Shown piece by piece: positions 12,401 through 24,400 of a stretch of 64,000 nucleotides of DNA. Every line of letters begins with the position of its first letter. Within the stretch, counting starts at the first letter, position 1. The position numbers and the translations under genes are program-made. Source of the DNA: Pycnopodia helianthoides (taxonomy: Eukaryota; Echinodermata; Asteroidea; Forcipulatida; Asteriidae); assembly GCA_032158295.1 (NCBI GenBank), contig CM063262.1, forward strand, positions 9,743,977 through 9,807,976, read 5' to 3'. The notes below the pieces were generated by a model. The model saw only the letters and a list, made by a program, of their open reading frames with translations, did not search any database and was not told the origin of the DNA.

Positions 12401-15400
12401 GTCTTTGACAATTACCAAAGGTGTCCAGTGTCTTTAATCCGGAGGTCGTTGGTTCAAATCCCGCTCTAGTCAATTTGTCTTTGTTCAACCCAAAGCTATT
12501 TAAAAAAATTTACCCATTCAGTTTCTCTTGTGGTTTTTTAATTGACAAGGCTCTAAACCTCATGTTAAAGGATTATTACAGAATTAGTTTTTGCTAACAA
12601 AACAGTTGCTGGCAGTGTAAGCACTTTATGTAATCCACCATATACATAAACTGACAAACCTGTAGAAGTTTGAGATCGATCGGCCATCTGGGTCACGAGA
12701 AAATAGTGAAAAACCGATTACACATTTGCATGAAATCATATAGATTCAACAAATGAATAAAACGCTCACTGAGCGATAAACTCCAATCGGAAAATTAGTA
12801 TATTCATTTCTCATCGAATATGGCATTTCAGACAGAAATATTTCAAGGGATGTTTTTGTGCTATCATCATCATTAGACCGTGTAAGTTTAATGTAAATCT
12901 GTGATCAAAAAGTATATTTTTCTCACCAATTCTGTAATGTTCCTTTAAACTGGTTTAAAATCTCATTATATTTGATACTCCTTTAGAGTCTGTACATTCT
13001 TAAGATGAACTTTTGCGTCAAAAAGTCAAAAGGGTCAAATTCAATGCTGTTTGGATTGAGTATTATCAAAATTCAAGAATGAACTAAAAGATTTCCTGTA
13101 CAAAAAAAGTACAGACCCATATATTTGATGCCATTGGATGTTTTAGGGTGTTGGCAATACAATGGCATTTACACGGTTTAAAGGTATTATACAGGATTGG
13201 TAGAGCTGACAAAATAATCACAGACAGTGTTCATTTTTTGTGTAATCAACCACATACATGAAATAACAAACCTGTGAAAATTTTAGGTTAATTGGTCATC
13301 GAGGTCACGAGAAAATAGTGAAAAGAAACCTGATGTGTTTTCTGTTTTTCAAACATCAAGTTTATTATCGCGCGTGATAAAAACTATTGTATTACTCATT
13401 ACTCAGAAACGATAGTATTTTAGGCAGAAATATTTTTAATCATGTAAGTTATGTGTGAATCTGTGAACATTTGTGTTTTTCGATCTTACCAATAGTGTAA
13501 AGGGCCTTTAAACATGAGGTTAGAGACTGGAAATTTATTTTTCGGTTTTTAACTTTAATAAAATTTTAGCTTTGTTGAAATACTGTAATCTGACCTGGAG
13601 TGAAGTCCACTGTAGTTTAGTTGATTAATAAGTTCATGAAAAGTGAAGTTGTGCAATCACTGATTATGTTTTTAAAAAAAATACAAAGGCATCCATCTAT
13701 ATTATGAATCCGGAGATATTTAAACCATTCACCCACCGCTCTTCTTTCAACAGATTATCTCTTGCGACGGTCCGATCGAGAACTGGTTATCGAATCTCCT
13801 ACCTATGATGAGATTATCCCTGCAGACTCAGCTCACCTCAGCCCTGGGGAACGAGTCCCTGGAACCCCCAGGGACCCCTCGTAGAGGGGAGAGAGAAATC
13901 CACAGTGCAGGGGCACGGAGAGTGACTGTGGGTAAAGACGAAAGAAAAGGTAATCCCCAGTTTCTAACGACCATTTTTAGGTAACCTCGGTTTCTAGCTT
14001 GCATTCTAGGTAAACCCAGTTTCTAGCTTGTATTCTAGGTAAACCCAGTTTCTAGCTTGCATTTTTAGGTAAACCCAGTTTTTGGCTTGCATTCTAGGTA
14101 AACCCAGTTTCTAGCTTGCATTTTTAGGTAAACCCAGTTTCTAGCTTGCAATCTAGGTAAACCCAGTTTCTAGATTGCATTCTAGCTAACCCAAGTTTCC
14201 AGCTCGCATTCTAGGAACTCCCTAGTTTCTAGCTTGCATGTTAGCTAGCCCAAGTTTCTTGTTTGCATTTTAGCAGCCCAAGTTTCTTGTTTGCATTTTA
14301 GCAGCCCAAGTTTCTAGCTAGCAATTTATTTAACCCCAGTTTCCTGCTTGCAATTTAACCCTGGTTACTGGCTCGTGTTTAAGGTCATCTCAGTTTCTAG
14401 TTTGCATTTTTTGCCGTTGCAGGTACCGCAAGGAGTCGAGCTGGCAGCCGCACAGGCAGCCGCGGCAATCACCGTCCGAGCACCCGCGACTCGCAGGATA
14501 GTCGGGGGCACGGGTACGACGGTCGCCACGGCCCGCAGTCATGGATGCTTGACCATGTGACGGAGGTGGTGTACCTGGCCACGCAGATTCAGATCACCGA
14601 GCAGACTGAGAAATGTCTCAAGATGTTGGAAGGAGGCGACAGGGATGCGATGAAGGTAGCTGACTCCAACTACTTTTTCCACTTAATTCTGTGGTCAAAG
14701 AGCCTTCCAGTTCATTGCACCTTCGTTACGGAATGACTTACCCCTTCATATTCACCAAACTGACTCTCTTCAGATATTCAAGGGACTTTTAAAGACTCAT
14801 TTGTTTGAATCTTTATTTTTGTAACATTTGCTTAATCTATTTCATTTCATTGTTTTTATATTTGTGTTGCGCATAGAGGCTCCTGCATTATGCGCCAAAT
14901 AAATGTCTTGTATTATTATTATTCAACTGGTTGTGGTTATCATTATACATTTCTGGTAATGAAATCAAGTGAACTCGATCACTTTTTTTATGCGGGATGA
15001 AAATCGTCCATCAGCTTCATGGATTATTATGGCTCTCGTCTTTGCTGTTTTGTCTGACTAGGAAACGGTTGATAAAGTCAAAGCAAGCATCCAGGCAGCT
15101 GTGGTAATGCTTAAGGGAGTTGAAGACGAAAATGAGAGACGGGTACGACTAGAGAAAGAGAAAAGAAAAAAGGAAGGTAGGTCATAGGTCATAGGTCATA
15201 GGTCATAGGTCCCCTCTTGGGGAAGTTGATCGTTCTCAAGATCTGGGCCAAATTTCATAGAGCTGCTTAAGCACAGAGAGTTGCGAAGCACAGCAACATT
15301 AAACTTATTATTTGGTTTTACGCTTATAGAGGATTCGAACTGCCTCTAGCTACCGGGCAATTTCGGTGGTCTAGTTGGTAAGACATCTGCTCTAGAATAG

Positions 15401-18400
15401 CAAAAGCACAACAAAATTATGCTTGCCAGAATAAAGTTACCGCCAAAATACCATGTCTTATGCACCAGTTCTGACTGGTTTCCTGCCAGTTTTTGCTAAG
15501 CACAAAACTTGTAAGCAAAACTTGTCTGCTTAAGCAGGTCTATGAAAATTAGACCCTTGTTATACGGCAGTGTCGGGTTGCAGGGCTTCTGACTGGCACC
15601 CCCAAATAAAGATATTGACAAAATAGGGAGACCACCAACATTAGGGCTAGATGGCTCAGTCGGTAGAGCACCGTCCTGTTATCTGGAAGTCACAGGTTAA
15701 AATCCTGTTCCCGTAAATTCTTCTCTTTTCACACAAAAGTTGATTTAAGTTGTTCTCTCCTGTTCCGATCTTCAATTCTAGGGTGTCATGGCCGAGTGGT
15801 TAAGAGCATCGGATTCAAGTTCTGGTGGTTTAGTCATCGGGGTGTGGGTTCGAGTCCCGGTCATGACGCTTGTGTCCTTGAGCAAGACACTTTGCTATAA
15901 TTGCTTCTCTTTACCCAGGGGTATAAATGGGTACCTGTGAGGGTCGAGGATCGATGAGCGCTGATAATCGGCTGCCGCGTGGTCTCATGGCCTGATGAAC
16001 GGGGGAATAATATTGTAAAGCGCTTTGAGATTGTTGATACGATGGAAAGCGCTATATAAGCACCACAATTTATTTTATTTTTTAGCCGCAGCCATGAAGG
16101 AAGCAGACCAGACCAGTGTGATGGACACTGGCACAGTGGTCTCGCACACGGGCCGGCAGAGCTCCCAGTCCCACAAGAACTCCCAGTGGAGTCTGAACAA
16201 CGAGATGCCCGGTGGCCCGCCACCAGCTGTTAACCAACCAACCATCGCAGAGGAAGGAAGCACCCTGTCCGGACAGCAGGGGGACAATGGAGAAGGGATG
16301 GAAACAGGTAAGGACTAGGGGAAGTCTACATTTCTGGACAGACTGGCAGACTAATACACTAGAGGGCAGTATTATGTTATCGTTTACATATTTCTGATTA
16401 TCTAGGCAGTTTCAAGAACAATGTATGTACCTGGAGGGCGTTCTCGTCGCAAAACCCTTTATGTTCTTCACTGTTCAGTTTAGATCGGAATGCGCTATAT
16501 TCAAAAGCTGTGTACACTCTTACTTCAATCTATCGGAACAATCATTCTGCCACCTCCTTTAGACTGTTTACCAGTTTGCAAATATTGCAAACGCATTTTT
16601 CATGACCAACGGGTTCCATTTTGGCAAACGTTTGCATTGTTGGCCGCAGTGAAACACACCCCTGAGTAGTCTGCTGCCACCTAGTGTCCAAGAAAGGCCG
16701 CAGAAATTTTAGAAATTTTTAACAGTTGCATTCCATGTACTCTTTTAAGATTGAGTTAATAATTAGGTATTACGAAACACGGTACCAATTGTGGCACTCA
16801 TTAGAATATCATTTACATACCAAACAGTTACCAACAAGCCCATGGACACTATGAAGGTTGTACTTCCGCCCGAGAGGCCAAAGGTCAAGGTCAAAGTTGA
16901 GGAGAAGATCGACAAGAGCGAGCTGCAGCTGATGCTGTTCCCAGGGCAGATCCAGAAGATTAGTAATCTGATCACCCTCCTGGCCCACCAGAGGGATCTC
17001 CTGCAGAGGTACGAGCTTAGCGACCACCCCTCTAAACTCATTCCCAAGCCCAAAAGCAGCTAAGCACAACAAAATTATGCCACCTCTTTATGCTAACTCC
17101 AAACTCATTCCAAAGCCCAATTATTTAGAGCTGCTCGTAAACATGTCCTTGTCTAGACAAATGTACCCCCTTCCACCCGGCTAACATGATGGATCTTTTT
17201 GCTTCCCTTGCCTTTTGCACAATGGTGCAACCTCAGCCCTTATTTCAATTTACTATCAATTTTCTTACCATTCAAAGGTACAATCTTTGCAACTGCCTCC
17301 ACACCCATTCCTAATCATTTCCTTGTCTAGACAAATGTACACCCTTCCACCCGGCTAACATGATGGATCTTTTCGCCTTTTCCCTTGCCTCAGCCACCCT
17401 TTTCCCAACACCCATAAATTTTATTACCCTTCGGACAAACCTCCAAAATTGGTACCTCCTTCAAAGGTACAATCATTGCAACGACCTCCACACCTAATGG
17501 ATTCCTTGTGTAGACGATTGTAAACAATTTAAATTGTTTTCTTTTCTAATCACAGACTGATTGACAAGCAGGATGAGATCAAAGGGTCCCTCCAGGATTC
17601 CTTTGAGTGGCGTTCCCATCTTCGCTACGTCTGGAATGAATCCAACATGGCGCTGTCAGTCAAAGTAAGTTCGCAAAACAATGTGTTTGAAGCGACAATG
17701 TCAAAGTGCTTATATCAGTTAATAAATAACAAGGACTTAATAATGTATGTCATTTTAACGGTAGGGTCATAGATTGGTTAATACTCCAAGAATTAATGAC
17801 CATAAAAACTTGGTGAGAAGCACTGCAGCTGTTGATGGTATGAACTATTTTGAGAAAGGATTCTCTTTGAAGTAATATGGTTTTTGATAATCTGAGAAAT
17901 GATTCATGCATGACTCCTTTCTCAGATTTCTGAAAGTTGGTGTTGAGTTGCGAATGCTGTGGCTAGAGATGTGGTTGGTACCCGCTGTCACCTCGCTAAA
18001 TATGGATGGATTTAATGTCCTTGATAAAAATAACGAGACAGTTTTTGTTTTTTGTTCTCAACAAGTAGACACTGTATTCAGCTGGAACTTTCAAACGTGA
18101 CTTTATGTTGTATACTTCCTGATAATTTTGTCTATAAATCAGCATTACGTTGACAAAAACCAATCTGTGAGTATACACATTGATGTATGGTGTCATGGCC
18201 GAGTGGTTTAGAGCATCGGATTCAAGTTCTGGTGGTCGAGTCATCGGGGTGTGGGTACGAATCCCGGTCATGACACTTGTATCCTTGAGCAAGATGCTTT
18301 ACTATAATTGCTTCTCTTCACCCAGGGGTATAAATGGGTACCTGCGAGGGTAGAGATTGATATTGTGTATGAAAAAGCCTTCGGAGGGCCACAGCAGCAC

Positions 18401-21400
18401 GGGGCTGTATTACTAATGTAAAGTGCATTGATACTTTATTGTGAAATGCGCTATATAAGAACTAGTTATTATTAGTTATTATTATTATGGGTAAAACCAA
18501 ATATGATTCTTCATCCCAATGCAAATTTAACATCTATTAGAACATTATTATAGAACTTGAGTCCATGAACTATAAACCCAAGCACAGCCATTGAGCCCCA
18601 TTCTATATCAGTCTTCTTCATTTTGTTTTCCTTTTTATTCTCAGATGTTGGACACGACGTTCGATTACGGGTTTGAGTACATGGGTTCCGGAAGCCGGCT
18701 GGTCTTGACACCGATGACGGAGAGGGTGTTTCTCAGCATGGGCCAAGCCATCAAGGCTCACATGGCCGCCCTGTGTGTGGGACCATCGGTGAGTAGCCGC
18801 ACTGTGCAGGGCCTGTAGAGGGCGCTACAGACACTTTTCTTTGCAGGCATGCAACTTTTCCTCGGATCAGCTGATTTCCTCTTTTTTATTCTCAGTTTTA
18901 CCAATCAAAATTTTAAAATACTGTACAAAATCATTGGAATTTTGTTATTTCCTCTTTTTTGGTGAAGTTGAAGTTGCATGCCTGTCTTTGGGGTTGAACA
19001 AATTCTATTCAAAAGTAGACCTAGTATACAACTATTGATGGCTCTAAGTAAGAAACTGTGACTCCCGAGGTGATCCTTGGTGCGTTCTATTTTCCAGAAC
19101 GCTCTGGGGATCACCAAGGGAGTTGTAGTTTTAACCATATTACTTGAAGCTGTCAATATTTGTATACCAAAGCACGAGTAAAAGCAGTCAATATTTGTTT
19201 TATAACACCCCCAAACATACACTGTGCCTAGACATTTAGGTACCAAGAAGCTGCTGTTGCTATTGGTATAGTACACTGGTTGCTATGGGTATGGTACATT
19301 GTTTCTATTGGTAGAGTACATTGTTGCTTTGGGTTTAGTACATTGGTTGCCACGGGTATAGTACATTGTTTGCTGTGTGTATAGCGCGTCAAGTTCGTGC
19401 GGCTTTCTAGTATTAAGTAACATCATGTGACGCACTCTAAACCAATCAAAAGGCAGAATCCTTGTAATGGATGATTGATTATTAATGCAGACTTGGACAA
19501 TTTGATTGACGTTTTCAATTTTTGTTTTTTCATCTTAGTGGAACGGCCGGCTTGAGTTGGTGCAGGAGATGGGGAGGATCTTAGGCCAGCCCCTGTACCT
19601 CTTCAACTGCTCCCACGCCACTGACTCCCAGATGCTCGGAGACATCTTCAGGGGACTTGCATCCACAGGTATAGTGATGTCAAACTGTCCGTATTTATGT
19701 TTGTTTGTTTAGATGATCTTCCAGTCAAGGGAGCTCTGCAAACTCCCACAAGGGGATATAAACACCAAGCTGGTAACAGCCAATCTCTCTCATACAAACA
19801 TTGGTTTAATGTCTATGGTTATGAATTGCACAAATCAAGAAATTTTGATTCAGTAACTAGACGACATTATATAACACCCAAGCAGATCCTTGCCATTTGA
19901 TTGGAGGATTGTCCTTCACGTGATAGCAAATAAACGTACCATTGCACGCTACGTCATTCACCGTGCATTTTTCGTTCCATTCACCGTGCATTTTTCGTTC
20001 CATCCGAATTGTTCTATTGCACGGTGCGTACCACATCATTACGTGCACGTGTTTGACTTGGTCACTGTTGAATCCAAACAAGCCGAACCATAAGAAATGG
20101 GTGCAATGTCACAATTAAATGTTGTACGCTTTATTGTTTTGAAAGTTGTATCCTCCAATCAAAATGACAAAGATCTACTTGGATGTTATGTAAAACAAAT
20201 ATTGAATTTTTTTCATTCGTGCAATAGTGAGAATATTTTCATTCGTTGAAAGATAGAATATTCCATTCAACTCGGCTCCGCCTTGTTGAAAAGAACATTC
20301 CATCTTTCAACTCATGAAAATATTCGCACCATTGCACTCATAAACATTCATTATTTGTATAATATTTATTTTAGCCATTGTGAAATCAGCCGTTAGCTCG
20401 GTAGGATTCGAACCCACAACCTTGCGATTGTGTGTAAACATATGCAGACGTAGTCCTGTAATACACAAATGTGGATGGATTCAACATTCTTTATTTAAAT
20501 ACTGGGACAGTTTTTTCCCTGTTTTTCCAGCACGTAGATGCTGAAACTTTCATAGGTGACTTTTATTTGATCTATGTTGATAAATTGGCGTTTAAATCAG
20601 CATTACGTTGACAAAAACCAATCTATGATCTTACCTTTAAAATGGTTGAATATATATTAAAACTGGAATTGTGTAAGCTTTGCTTTGATATGGTTTTTGA
20701 GGCATTGCATGGTGAGGTATCAATATATGTTCGGTTTGCGGTAACACCATGTGTATAAATATCTACTTTGCTGTGTAGATTTTGTTCTCCTGACGATGAC
20801 CAGAGCAAGCTAGTCGAAACGTTGAGACCAAAAGAACTCACTCCGCGGCAGTGCAGTAAATTACAAGAAGTCCCCTCGATCCACTGAGCTAAATGAGTAG
20901 TCCAGGCCGATTGCCTACCTCCCGCCTAGGTTGTAGTTAATAAGCAGGACAGTTCTTTTCAGAACTGAGAAGTCTCCCGAATTCCGAAAATCTACTCCGC
21001 GGTAGTAGAATAAATAGCAAGACAAGTTCTCTAAAGAACAAAATCTACTTCGCTTTTATGTAAATATTTTTATTTGGTTAAACAGGTGCATGGGTGTGCT
21101 TCAACAACCTTAGCCACATCCCAGCCCCAGTTCTCAGCATCTACTCCCAGCTGCTGCAGAGTTTCCTAGACGCCCTGCGCATGGGCAAGTCCGCCACCGT
21201 GTTCCCCTTCCAGACCGACGAGGTGGCCGTCAACGCCAACGGGGCCTGCTTCGCTACGCTGGACAGCTCCATTTCGGTGCCGGGGGTGTCGCTGGCATCA
21301 GTGGACGGGCGGGTCTTGCTGAACTCGGCGACGGCTCTGCTGCCGAGTGAGCTGCGCAAGCTGATGAGGACGGTGTCTGTTGCTCAAGTTGACTTTAGGT

Positions 21401-24400
21401 TGTCTCTGGAGGCATTGCTGTGGAGTCAGGGTAGGTGTTTGAAATTCGGCAAAGACAAAACCAAAAATGAAGCCCACAAATATTCACTGAAAAAATAAAG
21501 ATATAAATATTTATGTAACAAGAAAAAATATAAACAGTCACTACAGTAGTTAGTAGAACTTGAGAATGGAGTAATAAACTTAACTACCAGCTATAGCTCG
21601 GATACATTTTGCACACAACATGACAATTAATCAAGACTTGAATGTTAGTATTAAAAAAAAGTAGAAGGGCAGAACATTCTACCTCGTTGGTCATGCACTT
21701 TTTTAGACAAGATTTTAACATTTATTATGAGTCCAAGTCCAAAGTGGCTGCTACGGCAATAGTTACAGCTTGCCGTGTCATTATGTGTTACTGTATAGGA
21801 CGTCCTCAGCAACACCCTTAGCAACAGCCGTAGCCAGAGCCATAGCCGTAGCCATAAATTTGGATATGGTCTTACTATGATTCTGTATAGGATGTCCTCA
21901 GCAACACCCTTAGCAACAGTTGTAGCCACAGCCGTAGCCGTAGCCGTAAATTTGGATATGGTCTTACTATGATTCTGTATAGGACGTCCTCAGCAACACC
22001 CTTAGCAACAGTCGTAGCCACCGCCCTAGCCGTAGCCGTACCGTAAATTTGGATATGGTCTTACTATGATTCTGTGATTGTTTTTCTTATTTTATCCAGG
22101 ATTCACAAAGGCCATTGAGCTGTCTCACAAGGTGATAGCTCTCAAGGAACTCTACACTAAGATGATTCCAAACACCTTCTTCACCTCGAAGGATGCCAAA
22201 CTGGTAAGCTAGCTCAAGTTGCTACAAGCTCTGCTTCTAAAATGGATCCCTCTGCAGTGTCATAATTGTTTTAATCATGTTCTTTATAGCTATACTGTTA
22301 AGTTGTATTCTGATGATAATGTTTCTTACTCGATACTGTGGAAAATAAATGAACTTGAACCTTGAAGTTGCACATTACAGTCCGGTGCTCAGTCCTTTTT
22401 TTTTCTTCAAAACTTTTTGGAGCTTTTTGATTAATAAGCATCGGGATTTGATGTCGTCGTGTGAGGAAATATCAGTAGCACTCGCCATGATCGAAGAACC
22501 TCGGCTGTGAGCCACGCCGATAATCTGCCAGGTATGCTGAAGTTCGGAACGCTTGAACTTGAGCTACCATTTAGCTGATTCAGTGATAAAAAAATGATGG
22601 CAGCTTGGACATTCTGGTATGCCACATGTGTACAACAACAGGACAGAGGTCTGAGAATCGGGGTTTCACAATAACCCATGGAAAAGGGATATGACAAGGC
22701 ATGTTTACCAGAACCTGTTGTCCCTCTTTGTGTGGGTGAAACAAAGCATAGCACGGTAGGTGCATGCCTGTGCCCACAATGACAAGTTTGGGTGGGTATA
22801 AATGTCAGCCGTCCGGCAAAATTTGTTGAGCTCTCCAAAGTTATTCGGTCGTAATAAAACCGCCCAGAACTAAATTCAGTCCAGAAAATTTTGGCATGTG
22901 TACAGTTTATTCACGTTGAGAGTGTTAAGGATTTGTTGTCCTGTTTGACAAGCCCAACCCGGTCTTTATCTAAGTGTTCGTTTTGTTTTCTTTTCAGACG
23001 ACAATTTGAGCAAGGATTTTTCGAGGCTGGACAATTGAAGTTTTCAAGATTTGTTTTGTCTGTTTGACAAGCCCAACCCTGTTTTTATCTAATTGTTCTT
23101 TGTTTTTTTCTCAGGGAGTGATTTGAGCGAGGATTCTCGAGGCTGGAGCCTTCAGAGCCTGCGTAGCATCATCTTAGAGGGAGGTCCATACTGGATGAGC
23201 TTCTCGTCCTGCAGCTGGCTGAGGAGCATGAAGCAGGTTGGAGATGTACTCTTGAAGTCATTCTTAAAAGACGAACTCCAGGGTCAAGTTTTTGTGACCC
23301 GCTCATTTTCCAACAGACATGATAGATTGAGTCTTTAGGAAACTGGGAACAGAAACAAGTCTGACAAGAAATACAAGTCCTGACAAAATACAGTCCTAAC
23401 CTCAAGTTAAAATGGTTTAAAATGCCACTGTGTTTGATACCCTTCAAGTGCAATTTTTGTCAAATTCCTAAAACATTCGATGACATCACATTTCAAATAT
23501 ACTATTTTGTACAGAGTTTTTTTGTTGATTTCTGAGATTTGACGACAATCAATAAAAAGGGCATTGAATTTGACCTTTTAACTGGTGCACAGATTCCTCT
23601 TTGAAATGTGCAGACCCATTCAAAAGTCTTAAATTGAACTTTCCAAATTTGAGGCCTTAAGAAGCATTAAAAAGTATTACATTTAGTTATTTGAGGTCTT
23701 AAAAAATGGATAAAGTGTGCAATTAATTTTCCCATCAGCTCGAAAAGAATCACCGCTTTGTTTACTTACTTTTGGGCATAAATCTTGTTAAGAGTAGCAT
23801 AAAAAGGGTCATAAAAATAACATTGAATCATCTTATCTTTCTGTTTCAGCTCTTAATGCAGAATCGTTGGAAAACATTGCCGAAGTTTCAAGTGATTTAC
23901 CAGAAAAAGGTACTTTTTTGTTATCAATTTTATATAATAATAATATAGTTTGTTTTTATTATGTATATTTCTGGTAATGAAACCAAGGATTCCTCATAAG
24001 TGAACTTAATCACAGTAGCTCGCAAGCCTGAGGAAACCAGTACACAAGGTTGCTTGCTGTGTGAACCAGACAACACCAGGGTTAACCCCTACTCTTCCAT
24101 GATAAGTGTTCTGGGTTCTTTTACGCACACTACCAATCCTATTACACAGGTCCTACAGCTTAATGTACCATCCGAAGGACAAAACAATTATGGTAAAATA
24201 AGGACACAAGTGCCTGACCGGGACTCAAACCCACACTCTGCTGATCAGAAACACTAGAGCTTAAGTCCGGGGTTCTTAACCGCTAGGCCACGACAAACCA
24301 CAAGTTTGTTTGTTTGTTTGTGTGTCTTGGGGGTTTTCAATGTGTTTTTATTAATTGTTTGTTTGTTTTTTACTGCTACCACTTCAGGTGTAAATGAACT

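Noticed and set aside
22431..22838. 135-codon minus-strand frame
   Set aside because: No signal, domain or repeat pattern; frames of this length occur by chance in introns of this window.
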